64,000 bases of DNA, from NCBI RefSeq assembly GCF_042657165.1, contig NZ_JBHSNJ010000012.1:124001-188000 (forward strand), given 5' to 3'. Shown piece after piece: positions 35,608-45,840 of this stretch (positions are counted from its first letter, which is position 1; each line of letters starts with the position of its first letter). This DNA is from Agrilutibacter niabensis (GTDB lineage: Bacteria; Pseudomonadota; Gammaproteobacteria; Xanthomonadales; Xanthomonadaceae). The notes below the pieces were generated by a model. The model did no database searches and had not been told where the DNA came from. It worked only from the letters and a program-made list of their open reading frames with translations. The position numbers were made by a program, and so were the translations under genes.

Positions 35608-36453
35608 ATGTCACCACCGCCAGACGCGTTGCCCATCGTGATAGTGCCGGTAGGCGTCGACGACGAAGCGCTCGACGCCTGCCTCGCCGCGCTGGATGCC
35701 TACACGCCGCCCGCGACGCGGGTCTGGCTGGCCGATGATGCGCAGGCTGGCCCGCGCGCGCACGCCATCATCGAGCGCTGGATCGCGCGCACCCGGCTGC
35801 AGGCCCACTACACGCGCCGGCAGCGCAGTGTGGGCGAAGTGGCGCACCTCGACGAAGTGTTCGCGGCCTGCGGCGACGCCGACGTCGTCGTACTCGCCAG
35901 CGACGCCATGCCGCTGCCAGGCTGGCTCACGCGGCTGTCCGCCTGCCTGCAGGCCGACGGCGCGATCGCCTCGGCGACGCCGTGGAGCAATGCCGGCGAA
36001 ACCGCATCGTTTCCCCGCATCGGCGAAATCAACGCGCCTCCCGTGGACACCGAACGCCTAGCGCGCGCGGCGGCAGCGATGCCGGGCTCCTCGCCCGAAT
36101 TGCCCACCGCGCTCACCCATGCCGTGCTCCTGCGCGGCAGCGCGCGCCAGCGTGCCGGCGGGCTCGATGCGGCCAGCTACGGTTCCTGGTATGCGGCCCT
36201 CATCGACCTGTCGTTGCGCCTGTCCGGGCTCGGCTGGCGCAACGTGCTATGCGAAGCCGCCTTCGTGGCGCGGCTCGGCGAGGGCGTTCCTTCCGATGGC
36301 GATCTCGACGCCATTGCCGTGCGCTGGCCCGCGTGGCACGCGCGCGTCGCCCACTTCCTGATGGACGATCCACTGCGCCAGGCGCGGGAACGCCTGCAGC
36401 ACCTGCTGGCTACGGTCGGCCCACCCGACGCGCAGGGCGACCTGTTTGCATGA
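35608..36453 (+). CDS. Glycosyltransferase-like protein (GT2 fold, divergent)
   Basis: The 281-residue protein starts IVIVPVGVDDEALDACLAALDAYTPPATRVWLADD, the usual nucleotide-sugar-binding strand of family 2 glycosyltransferases. VVVLASDAMPLPGWLTRL at 90-108 stands where the DxD metal motif lies, with SDA in its place. A later segment SASYGSWY-like DAASYGSWYAALIDLSLRLSGLGWRNVLCEAAF fits the acceptor part. The ATG is ten bases after xpsD and a second GT-like gene follows after 19 bases, so the three may share a message. Substrate unknown. It may be a weak or non-catalytic member. Confidence 0.65.
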   Translation: MSPPPDALPIVIVPVGVDDEALDACLAALDAYTPPATRVWLADDAQAGPRAHAIIERWIARTRLQAHYTRRQRSVGEVAHLDEVFAACGDADVVVLASDAMPLPGWLTRLSACLQADGAIASATPWSNAGETASFPRIGEINAPPVDTERLARAAAAMPGSSPELPTALTHAVLLRGSARQRAGGLDAASYGSWYAALIDLSLRLSGLGWRNVLCEAAFVARLGEGVPSDGDLDAIAVRWPAWHARVAHFLMDDPLRQARERLQHLLATVGPPDAQGDLFA

Positions 36454-36472
36454 AGCCGTTGCCGGACCCCGC

Positions 36473-37333
36473 ATGACCCACGACATCGCCGCCATCGTCG
36501 TCAGCTATTCCAGTGCCGAGACCATCGACGAGTGCCTGCTGCGCCTGCGCGCCGCGCACGGCGTGTGCGCGATCCGGGTCGTGGACAACGGGTCCGATGA
36601 CGGCACGATGGAAATCGTGCAACGCCACGCCACCCACGATCCGCGCGTGCGCTTCATCGCCAACCCCGACAACCCGGGCTTCGCAGCCGCCTGCAACCAG
36701 GGCGCTGCCGACCTGGCGGACGCAGACCGCGCGTGCTGGCTGGCCTTCGTCAACCCCGATTGCCTGGTGGAAATCGACTCGCTCGCGCGCCTGCGCGCGC
36801 ACGCGACGGAAGCAGGCGGACGCGAGGCGCTGCTGGGCGCGGACCTGGTGGATGAAGCCGGCGACCGCGACACGGCCGCACGCCGGCGCGATCCGGATTT
36901 CGGCTCCATGCTGGCAGGGCTGCTGCGTCCCGCCGCGACGCAACTGGGCGTTGCCATCGACGACGCGAACGCGCTGCAGCCGGTCGAGGCGGTGTCCGGG
37001 GCGTTGATGCTGGCGTCGCGCGCGCTTTTTGAGGCGATCGGCGGCTTCGATACCGGCTACCGCCTGCACGCCGAGGACCTGGACCTGTGCCGCCGCGCGC
37101 GTGAAGCCGGTGCGCTCGTCGCCGTCGCCAACGATGTGCGCGTCGTGCACCTCCGTGGGGTCTCGTCGCGTTCGCGCCCGCTGTTCGTGGAGTGGCACAA
37201 GCACCGTGGCCTGTGGCGCTATTTCCGCAAGTTCGAGGCGGGACGGCGAGGCGTGCCCGTGTGCGCCGGCGTGTTCACGGTGATCTGGCTGCGCTTCCCG
37301 CTGGCGGTGCTGCGTGCGTGGTTGCGCCGATGA
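36473..37333 (+). CDS. Family 2 glycosyltransferase, rhamnosyltransferase-like
   Basis: The protein has 286 residues. The N-terminus IAAIVVSYSSAETIDECLLRL, VVDNGSDDGTMEIV and NPDNPGFAAACNQG are classic for WbbL/RfbF-type GT2 enzymes. The metal motif is FVNPDCLVE. The acceptor-side motif VSGALMLASRALFEAIGGFDTGYRLHAEDLDLCRRAREAG is typical of rhamnosyltransferases. A C-terminal hydrophobic stretch (about 260-280) may contact the membrane. It would add a sugar to a surface glycan. ATG at 36473 is chosen; a TTG at 36446 is also in frame. Convergent with pyrF. Confidence 0.8.
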   Translation: MTHDIAAIVVSYSSAETIDECLLRLRAAHGVCAIRVVDNGSDDGTMEIVQRHATHDPRVRFIANPDNPGFAAACNQGAADLADADRACWLAFVNPDCLVEIDSLARLRAHATEAGGREALLGADLVDEAGDRDTAARRRDPDFGSMLAGLLRPAATQLGVAIDDANALQPVEAVSGALMLASRALFEAIGGFDTGYRLHAEDLDLCRRAREAGALVAVANDVRVVHLRGVSSRSRPLFVEWHKHRGLWRYFRKFEAGRRGVPVCAGVFTVIWLRFPLAVLRAWLRR

Positions 37334-37358
37334 ACGCAACGCGCAGCGCGGCCGCGCA

Positions 37359-38171
37359 TCAGCGGTAACGATTGATCTCGTCGCGCAGTGATTTCGCCGC
37401 GCCGGCCGCCGCATCGGCGAAGTCGGCGCCACTGGACGCATACAGGATCGCGCGCGACGAGCTGACCACCAGGCCGGTGCCGTCGGCGGTCTTCGCGTGG
37501 GTGACCACCGCTTCGACATCACCGCCCTGCGCGCCGACGCCCGGGACGAGGAAGGGCACCTCGCCGACGATCGCACGCACCTCGCGCAGCTGTTGCGGCC
37601 AGGTGGCACCGACGACGAGCGCGCAGTTGCCGTTGCCGTTCCAGTCGCGTGCCACCTTCTCGGCGACGTGCTGGTACAGCGGGCGGCCCTCGATGGTGAG
37701 GTCCTGCAGGTCGCCTGCGCCGGGATTGGAGGTGCGGCACAGGATCACCACGCCGCGGTCGGCGCGGTCGAGGAAGGGTTGTACCGAGTCGCGGCCAAGA
37801 TAGGGGTTCGCGGTCACCGCGTCGGCGCCGTAACGGTCGAATGCTTCGGCCGCGTAGTGCTGCGCCGTGCTGCCGATGTCGCCGCGCTTGCTGTCGAGGA
37901 TCACCGGGATGCCGGGACAGGCGTCGTGGATGTGCGCGATCAGGCGCTGCAGGGCGTCTTCAGCGCCGAGCGCGGCGAAATGCGCGATCTGCGGCTTGAA
38001 GCTGCACACGTACGGCGCGGTGGCGTCGACGATGGCGCGGCAGAAGTCGAACACCGCATCCGGGTCGCCGGCGAACCGCGCCGGAAACTTCGCCGGTTCC
38101 GGATCGAGGCCGACGCAGACCAGCGAGTCGGCCTGTTCCCAGCGCGTACGCAGTGCCTGCATGAAGCTCAT
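37359..38171 (-). CDS. pyrF: Orotidine 5'-phosphate decarboxylase (subfamily 2)
   Basis: This 270-residue TIM barrel performs the last step of UMP synthesis. Catalytic elements are FKPQIAHFAALG (58-69) and ILDSKRGDIG with D93, K95 and D98. The length above 260 and FVGLDPEP-type start fit the longer subfamily, not the 230-residue E. coli form. ATG at 38171 has GAGGA eight bases upstream; an in-frame ATG at 38192 lacks this. It lies last in an apparent ettA - cupin - pyrF run on the minus strand, 30 bases after the cupin gene. Confidence 0.94.
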   Translation of the reverse strand: MSFMQALRTRWEQADSLVCVGLDPEPAKFPARFAGDPDAVFDFCRAIVDATAPYVCSFKPQIAHFAALGAEDALQRLIAHIHDACPGIPVILDSKRGDIGSTAQHYAAEAFDRYGADAVTANPYLGRDSVQPFLDRADRGVVILCRTSNPGAGDLQDLTIEGRPLYQHVAEKVARDWNGNGNCALVVGATWPQQLREVRAIVGEVPFLVPGVGAQGGDVEAVVTHAKTADGTGLVVSSSRAILYASSGADFADAAAGAAKSLRDEINRYR

Positions 38172-38201
38172 CGTCGATCCTCGTTCAGTCAATGGGTGCC
38201 G

Positions 38202-38681
38202 TCAGTACGGCTGCCCGTCCTTGTGGAAATAGCGGAACTGGCCGTCGACGCGCCGCAGCGCCAGGTCGTCGTCCGGGTACTGCACCTGGTCGTCGGCGTG
38301 ACGGCTGCCGATCTCGAGATAGACGACGTCGGTGTCGCCACGATTGACCAGCTGGTGCGCGTCGCCGCTGCCGGCGGCGAAGCCGGCGCACATGCCTGGC
38401 TGCAGCTCGGTCTCGCCCGCGCCGGTCACCAGCGTCGGCGTGCCTTCCAACACGAACACGAATTCGTCCTCGTGCGAATGCGCATGGCGCATGGACGAAC
38501 ACGTGCCCGGGGCGAGCCGGGTCAGGTTGACGCCGAACGCGCCCAGGCCGAACAGGTCGCCGAGCACGCTCTTGGCGCGCCCGGCGACCTGCGATGCGAA
38601 CGGCTCCGGGTAGAGCGTGCCGGTACGGGGCGTCACCGCCTCGGACTGGATCGCCACCGGCCGTTCGCGCGGATCGTTCAT
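38202..38681 (-). CDS. Cupin-domain protein, substrate unknown
   Basis: The 159-residue protein is a single cupin barrel. Motif 1 MRHAHSHEDEFVFVLEG supplies His residues and Glu for a metal; motif 2 FAAGSGDAHQLVN is partly degenerate (the usual P-x-G is replaced). A C-terminal segment VQYPDDDLALRRVDGQFRYFHKDGQPY is common in a proteobacterial cupin group often annotated as epimerase- or transcription-related without proof. The ATG is two bases after the ettA stop, so it is translationally coupled to it. No function can be assigned. Confidence 0.8.
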   Translation of the reverse strand: MNDPRERPVAIQSEAVTPRTGTLYPEPFASQVAGRAKSVLGDLFGLGAFGVNLTRLAPGTCSSMRHAHSHEDEFVFVLEGTPTLVTGAGETELQPGMCAGFAAGSGDAHQLVNRGDTDVVYLEIGSRHADDQVQYPDDDLALRRVDGQFRYFHKDGQPY

Positions 38682-38683
38682 CG

Positions 38684-40345
<1,662 letters not shown>

Positions 40346-40453
40346 CGGAGCTCCGGTCGAAAACGCGGCGCCCACGAAGGTCGGGGGGCGCCGCGGGGGC
40401 AGACGGCGGCGGCCTGCGCGGGGCAGGGGCCTGAGGAAACGGGATAGCCGGGA

Positions 40454-40459
40454 ATTATA
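40454..40459 (-). promoter_or_regulatory. Candidate -10 element for ettA
   Basis: Read on the minus strand this is a perfect TATAAT, 109 bases upstream of the ettA ATG. No convincing -35 is seen at 16-18 bases. It lies in the 271-base divergent gap to glyA. Confidence 0.35.
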
Positions 40460-40508
40460 GCGGCCGCAGCTTTGCAGCGCCCTGACCGGAAAGATTCCGG
40501 GGGCCAGG

Positions 40509-40569
40509 CAGGGCGGACTTGACCCGTCATTGCGGAGAGGGGCCACACGGCGGGTCAAGAGCCGCCCTG
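40509..40569 (+). promoter_or_regulatory. Large inverted repeat in the glyA leader
   Basis: Arms CAGGGCGG-A-CTTGACCCG and CGGGTCAAG-AG-CCGCCCTG pair over 17 bp with a small bulge and a 24-base loop. It lies 48 bases upstream of the glyA ATG. It may be a transcript hairpin controlling glyA, or an intergenic repeat related to the hairpins at 493-508 and 44773-44790, which share the GGCGGG...CCCGCC core. Confidence 0.5.
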
Positions 40570-40616
40570 CGCAAGCTAAACTTGCCGCTTCCGCCCCTAT
40601 CCCTGCCGGAGTTCCG

Positions 40617-41867
<1,251 letters not shown>

Positions 41868-41912
41868 ATCGGACCGACCCCAGCAGGCCAACGGAAAGGA
41901 GATAGTCGCTAG

Positions 41913-42434
41913 ATGCATTGCCCTTTCTGCCAGCACCAGGACACCCGCGTGATCGACTCGCGCGTTTCCGACGACGGCGCCACCATCCGCCGTCGTCGCG
42001 TCTGCGAGGCCTGTGGCGAGCGCTTCAGCACGCTGGAAACCATCGAGCTGAAGCTGCCGCTGATCATCAAGAGCGACGGCCGGCGCGAGGCCTTCGACGC
42101 ACGCAAGCTGCGTTCGGGTTTCGACCGCGCGCTGCAGAAGCGGCCGGTGTCGGAGGAACAGATCGAGACCGCCGTGCGCGCCGTGGTCCACCACCTGCGC
42201 ATGACCGCGGAACGCGAACTGGATTCGCGCCGCGTCGGCGAGTTCGTGATGGCGGAACTGCGCAAGCTCGACCACGTGGCCTACGTGCGTTTCGCGTCGG
42301 TGTACCGTGCGTTCGAGGACGTGGCCGACTTCCGCGAAGTGCTGGACCGGCTCGAGCACGACAGCTCCGCCGAGGGGCAACTGCCGCTGCTCGATGAGGA
42401 CGTCGTGCCGGTCGAGAAAAGGCGCAAGCGGTGA
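41913..42434 (+). CDS. nrdR: Transcriptional repressor NrdR
   Basis: This 173-residue repressor of ribonucleotide reductase genes has an N-terminal zinc ribbon (MHCPFC at 1-6 and CEAC near 31-34, with basic RRRRV) that binds NrdR boxes, then an ATP-cone (about 49-139: RDRREAFDARKLRSGFDRAL-like) sensing ATP/dATP. AAAGGAG lies 11 bases before the ATG. In many gammaproteobacteria nrdR lies directly before ribD, as here with one small gene between. No NrdR box was sought beyond the window. Confidence 0.95.
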   Translation: MHCPFCQHQDTRVIDSRVSDDGATIRRRRVCEACGERFSTLETIELKLPLIIKSDGRREAFDARKLRSGFDRALQKRPVSEEQIETAVRAVVHHLRMTAERELDSRRVGEFVMAELRKLDHVAYVRFASVYRAFEDVADFREVLDRLEHDSSAEGQLPLLDEDVVPVEKRRKR

Positions 42435-42883
42435 ACCGCTGGGCGCGCTGGCTGGCGGCGCTGGTGCTGGCGGTGCCGGCGGCGATGCCCACGCAGGCCG
42501 CGGAGCCGGAGAAAAGCCAGGCGCCGACCGTAACCGACACGGCGAGCCTGGCAGGCCACTACTACCTCGAAGGCATCATGGAAACCGGGTCGGAGCTGCT
42601 GCTGCGCGACGATGGCCGCTTCCAGTGGTACTTCACCTATGGCGCCCTGGACCTGGCAGCGGAAGGCCGCTGGCAGCGCGAAGGCGCCACTGTCGTGCTG
42701 CGGCCGGACGTGTTCAAGGCGCCGCCGCAGTACCCCGAAACCGAGTTCAAGCGCATGCAGCTGCGCATCGACGGCAAGCACCTCGTTCCCGCCTGGCCGT
42801 GGGAAGACGGGGCCGAACGCGGCCGTTACATGCTCGAATGGTGCGTTTCGAATGAATCCGTTGAGCGAGAACATGTTCAGTAA
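42431..42883 (+). CDS. Small secreted protein between nrdR and ribD, function unknown
   Basis: The protein has 150 residues and a signal peptide (about 1-23, WLAALVLAVPAAMPTQA then AEPE). The mature part has beta-rich segments (GHYYLEGIMETGSELLLRDDGRFQWYFTYGALDLAAEGRWQREG pattern), resembling lipocalin-like or stress-response envelope proteins, but no family is certain. GTG at 42431 overlaps the nrdR stop (GTGA); the end overlaps ribD. So it is translated with the rib genes although it has no obvious link to flavin synthesis. Confidence 0.7.
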   Translation: MNRWARWLAALVLAVPAAMPTQAAEPEKSQAPTVTDTASLAGHYYLEGIMETGSELLLRDDGRFQWYFTYGALDLAAEGRWQREGATVVLRPDVFKAPPQYPETEFKRMQLRIDGKHLVPAWPWEDGAERGRYMLEWCVSNESVEREHVQ

Positions 42884-43994
42884 AAACGATCACCTGATGA
42901 TGGCGCGCGCACTGCGGCTGGCAGAGCGCGGTGCCTACACCACGCGGCCCAACCCGATGGTCGGCTGCGTGCTGGTGCAGGGCGAAGAGATCGTCGGCGA
43001 AGGCTTCCACGTGCTCGCCGGCGAGGCGCATGCGGAAGTGATCGCCCTGCAGGCCGCTGGCGAACGCGCGAAAGGCGCGACCGCCTATGTGACCCTGGAG
43101 CCCTGCGCGCATGTCGGCAAGACCGGTCCGTGCGCGGATGCGCTGATCGCGGCCGGCGTCACCCGCGTGGTCGCGGCGATGCGCGATCCGTTCCCGCAGG
43201 TCGACGGCAACGGTTTCGCAAAGCTCCAGGCCGCGGGAATCGTCGTCGAATGCGGCCTGATGGAAGCGCAGGCGCGCGCGCTCAACCGCGGCTGGCTGTC
43301 TCGTATCGAACGTGGTCGGCCGTGGGTACGGATCAAGCTCGCCACCAGCCTTGACGGGCGCAGTGCGCTGGCCAGCGGCGAGTCCAAATGGATCAGCGGC
43401 GAAGCCTCGCGCGTGGACGTGCATCGCTGGCGCGCACGCGCGGGCGCGATCCTGACCGGCGCCGGCACGGTGCTGATCGACGATCCGAGCCTCACGGTTC
43501 GTTTCGACGACGGCACGTCTTTCGTGCCGCCGCTGCGCGTGGTGCTGGATCCCGGCCTGGCGACGATCGCCCGCGGTCGCGTCCGCGAAGGTGATGCGCC
43601 CACGCTCTATCTGCACGCGCCCGATGCCAAGCCGTCGCGCGACATCCATGCGCAGACCGCGGCCGTACCGGTGGTCGCAGGCCGCTTCGACCTGGACGCG
43701 GTGCTCAAGGCCCTGGCCGACCGCGGCATCAACGAAGTGCAGGTGGAGGCGGGCGCGACGCTCGCCGGTGCCTTCCTCGCGGCGAACCTGGTCGACGAGA
43801 TCCTGCTGTACGTCGCGCCCGTGTTGCTGGGCGACCGCGCACGGCCGCTGTTCGACGGCCTGCACATCGATGCGATGACCCAGCGCCTGAACCTGACCAT
43901 CGTCGAATCGCGCCGCATCGGCAACGACGTACGCCTGTTGCTGCAGCCGCGCCACGAGGAACCGGCGGCCGCAGCCGCGCCGCGGCGCGCTTGA
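42873..43994 (+). CDS. ribD: Bifunctional riboflavin biosynthesis protein RibD
   Basis: The protein has 373 residues. The deaminase half has zinc ligands in GEAHAEV and EPCAHVGKTGPCADAL; the reductase half starts near RPWVRIKLATSLDGRSALASGESKWISG. Together they convert the GTP cyclohydrolase product to 5-amino-6-ribitylamino-uracil phosphate. Start is uncertain: ATG 42873 has GAGCGAGA just upstream, while ATG 42852 would add seven residues. Both overlap the preceding gene. It is not directly behind the FMN riboswitch, which lies downstream of it. Confidence 0.93.
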   Translation: MFSKNDHLMMARALRLAERGAYTTRPNPMVGCVLVQGEEIVGEGFHVLAGEAHAEVIALQAAGERAKGATAYVTLEPCAHVGKTGPCADALIAAGVTRVVAAMRDPFPQVDGNGFAKLQAAGIVVECGLMEAQARALNRGWLSRIERGRPWVRIKLATSLDGRSALASGESKWISGEASRVDVHRWRARAGAILTGAGTVLIDDPSLTVRFDDGTSFVPPLRVVLDPGLATIARGRVREGDAPTLYLHAPDAKPSRDIHAQTAAVPVVAGRFDLDAVLKALADRGINEVQVEAGATLAGAFLAANLVDEILLYVAPVLLGDRARPLFDGLHIDAMTQRLNLTIVESRRIGNDVRLLLQPRHEEPAAAAAPRRA

Positions 43995-44019
43995 TTGCCG
44001 CCGGCGCGGGGGTGCGCAT

Positions 44020-44772
44020 ATGAGCTTCAAGGATCACTTCTCCGGCGTCGCCGATGCCTACGCGGCCGCGCGGCCCGAGTATCCGGACGAGTTGTTCGAG
44101 CTCATCGCCGCGCACGTGCCGCGCGAGGCGAGAGTCTGGGAACCCGGTTGCGGCAGTGGTCAGGCGACGCGCGGGCTCGCCGCGCGCTTCGCCCAGGTGT
44201 ACGCGACCGAGCCGAGCGCGCAGCAGGTCGCGCAGCATTGGGCGCAGGGCAGGGCGGGGAACGTCACCGTCGCCGTCGAACCCGGCGAGCACACCGAGCT
44301 GCCGGATGGCAGCGTGCAGCTGGTCGCCGTCGCGCAGGCGCTGCACTGGTTCGATCGCGAGGCCTTTTTCGCCGAATGCGATCGGGTGCTGGTGCCCGGC
44401 GGCGTGTTGGCGGCGTGGGGCTATGGGGATTTTGTCGCGCCCGAGGGCATGGTCGATGCGGTGGAGGACTTCCGCGCGCTGATCGAGCCGTACTGGCCGC
44501 CCGAGCGCGTGCTGGTCGACACTCGCTACGCCGGCTTCCACTGGCCATTCCCGGCGCTGCCGGCGCCGACGTTGTGGCTCGAAGCGGAATGGTCGCTGGC
44601 GCATTTCCTGCGCTATCTCGCCAGCATGTCGGCGAGCGCGCGGTGCCGGGCCGACCTGGGCGAGGACCCGGTCGCGCGCCATGCGCCTGCGCTCGCGGCC
44701 GCGTGGGGTGAGGCGGACGAGGTGCGCACGATCCGCTGGCCACTGTTCCTGCACCTGCGGCGGAAGCCGTAG
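44020..44772 (+). CDS. Class I SAM-dependent methyltransferase, substrate unknown
   Basis: The protein has 250 residues. SAM-binding motif I is VWEPGCGSGQATRGLA, motif II YATEPSAQQV, then LPDGSVQLVAVAQALHWFD and RVLVPGGVLAAWGYG as motifs III/IV. This pattern is common in the Methyltransf_11 group (BioC-like/ubiE-like). The C-terminal 100 residues, rich in Trp, Pro and Phe, probably cap the substrate pocket. It lies 25 bases after ribD and before the riboflavin riboswitch. No specific substrate can be inferred. Confidence 0.8.
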   Translation: MSFKDHFSGVADAYAAARPEYPDELFELIAAHVPREARVWEPGCGSGQATRGLAARFAQVYATEPSAQQVAQHWAQGRAGNVTVAVEPGEHTELPDGSVQLVAVAQALHWFDREAFFAECDRVLVPGGVLAAWGYGDFVAPEGMVDAVEDFRALIEPYWPPERVLVDTRYAGFHWPFPALPAPTLWLEAEWSLAHFLRYLASMSASARCRADLGEDPVARHAPALAAAWGEADEVRTIRWPLFLHLRRKP

Positions 44773-44790
44773 GGCGGGCTCAAGCCCGCC
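44773..44790. terminator. Hairpin directly after the methyltransferase stop codon
   Basis: GGCGGGCT-CA-AGCCCGCC is a perfect 8-bp inverted repeat. It starts at the base after the TAG stop. No T-run follows. The GGCGGG/CCCGCC core also occurs at 493-508 and in the 40509-40569 repeat, so it may be a dispersed intergenic element. Confidence 0.45.
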
Positions 44791-44910
44791 ACGGGGACTG
44801 CGATCTCAACCGCGGGGCCGCCCGACGCAGCGTTCCAGTTTCCGCCGGATCGGGCCCTCGGAGCCCGGTGGTAGAATGCGCGGCCGGTTCGCCGGCACCA
44901 CAATTCGTAA

Positions 44911-45066
44911 CGTCTTCAGGGCGGGGTGCAATTCCCCACCGGCGGTAGGCGGAACGGCTGTCGATGGCAGCCCCCGCGAGCCCGCGAGCGCCTCCAGTGC
45001 ACCGGAGGGTCAGCAGATCCGGTCCGATGCCGGAGCCGACGGTCACAGTCCGGATGAAAGAAGACG
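44911..45066 (+). promoter_or_regulatory. FMN riboswitch (RFN element)
   Basis: All conserved landmarks are present in order: P1 arm CGTCTTC (44911-44917) pairing with GAAGACG (45060-45066), AGGGCGGGGTGCAATTCCCC, ACCGGCGGTA, AGCCCGCGAGCG, GGTCAGCAGATCCGGT, GCCGACGGTCACAGTCCGGATG. It senses FMN and represses the downstream riboflavin genes. A TAGAAT -10 lies at 44872-44877, so transcription should begin near 44885. No good -35 is seen. A terminator and a possible translational control follow. Confidence 0.96.
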
Positions 45067-45124
45067 GCTTCCGCATGGCCTTGCGGCCGTGCGCATGCCT
45101 CATGCCTTGGGGACGCTTTTCGCC

Positions 45125-45145
45125 AGCTGGTTCGCCAGCTTTTTT
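45125..45145 (+). terminator. Riboswitch-controlled intrinsic terminator
   Basis: AGCTGG-TTCG-CCAGCT followed by six Ts (45140-45145): a UUCG tetraloop hairpin 58 bases after the aptamer. Placement suggests FMN binding promotes premature termination before ribE. Confidence 0.8.
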
Positions 45146-45160
45146 GCGGGAAACGTTCAC

Positions 45161-45229
45161 ATGTCCAAGCTCAAGCTCCACGCCTCCCAAGCGCATGACC
45201 GCGCCGCCTCCGTCCGGGAGGTGCGCTGA
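45161..45229 (+). CDS. 22-codon upstream frame coupled to ribE
   Basis: ATG at 45161 opens a short frame whose TGA (45227-45229) shares its last base with the ribE ATG (TGATG). The peptide is basic and has no repeated regulatory codons. It runs across two segments that can pair with the ribE ribosome binding site. The start has only a weak upstream purine stretch (GCGGGAAAC). Whether it is translated is unknown; it may be chance. Confidence 0.3.
   Translation: MSKLKLHASQAHDRAASVREVR
45181..45223 (+). promoter_or_regulatory. Possible anti-Shine-Dalgarno segments before ribE
   Basis: The ribE site GGGAGG (45216-45221) can pair with CCTCCC at 45183-45188 (eight pairs counting the ends) or with CCTCC at 45207-45211 through a 5-base loop. 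The two structures exclude each other. Either would hide the site. This is by-eye pairing, not a folded prediction. Confidence 0.45.
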
Positions 45230-45840
45230 TGTTCACCGGCATCATCGAAGGCGTCGGCCGCATCGCGGCCCTCGAGGCGCGCGGCGGCGACGTCCGCCTG
45301 CGCGTCGACACCGGCACCCTGGCATTCGAGGCCGTGCAGCTCGGCGAGAGCATCGCCGTGAATGGCGTATGCCTGACCGTGGTCGAGTTTGACGCGACGT
45401 CCTTCGCCGCCGATGCGTCGAACGAAACGCTGTCGCTCACCACGCTGGGCTCGTTGCAGGCGGGCGCCCCGGTCAACCTCGAGCGCGCGATGCGCCCGAC
45501 CGACCGCCTCGGCGGCCACCTGGTCAGCGGCCATGTCGATGGCGTCGGCCGCGTGCTGTCGATCACCGAGGATGCGCGTGCCCAGCGCTGGCGCTTCGCC
45601 GCGCCGGCCGCGTTGCTGCGCTACGTCGCCAAGAAAGGCTCGATCTGCGTCGATGGCGTCAGCCTCACGGTCAACGAAGTCGACGCGCAGGGATTCGAGG
45701 TCGCGCTGATCCCGCATACCGTCACCCACACCGCCTTCGCGCAGGCGAAGCCGGGCGACGCGGTCAACCTCGAGATCGACCTCGTGGCCCGTTATGTCGA
45801 ACGTCTGCTCGGAAATCCCATCCAGGAGTCGCAGCCATGA
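45229..45840 (+). CDS. ribE: Riboflavin synthase, alpha chain
   Basis: The protein has 203 residues and two homologous lumazine-binding halves, MFTGIIEGVGRIAALE and RLGGHLVSGHVDGVGRVL, each with the GxC/GVSLTV segment (VNGVCLTVVEF, VDGVSLTVNEV). It dismutates two dimethyl-ribityllumazines to riboflavin. GGGAGG lies seven bases before the ATG. The first gene after the FMN riboswitch; its stop overlaps the ribBA start (ATGA). The same enzyme is called ribC in some bacteria. Confidence 0.96.
   Translation: MFTGIIEGVGRIAALEARGGDVRLRVDTGTLAFEAVQLGESIAVNGVCLTVVEFDATSFAADASNETLSLTTLGSLQAGAPVNLERAMRPTDRLGGHLVSGHVDGVGRVLSITEDARAQRWRFAAPAALLRYVAKKGSICVDGVSLTVNEVDAQGFEVALIPHTVTHTAFAQAKPGDAVNLEIDLVARYVERLLGNPIQESQP

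Noticed and set aside
42873..43994. Second riboswitch upstream of ribD
   Set aside because: The only RFN element is at 44911-45066; the ribD start lies inside the preceding gene with no room for an aptamer.
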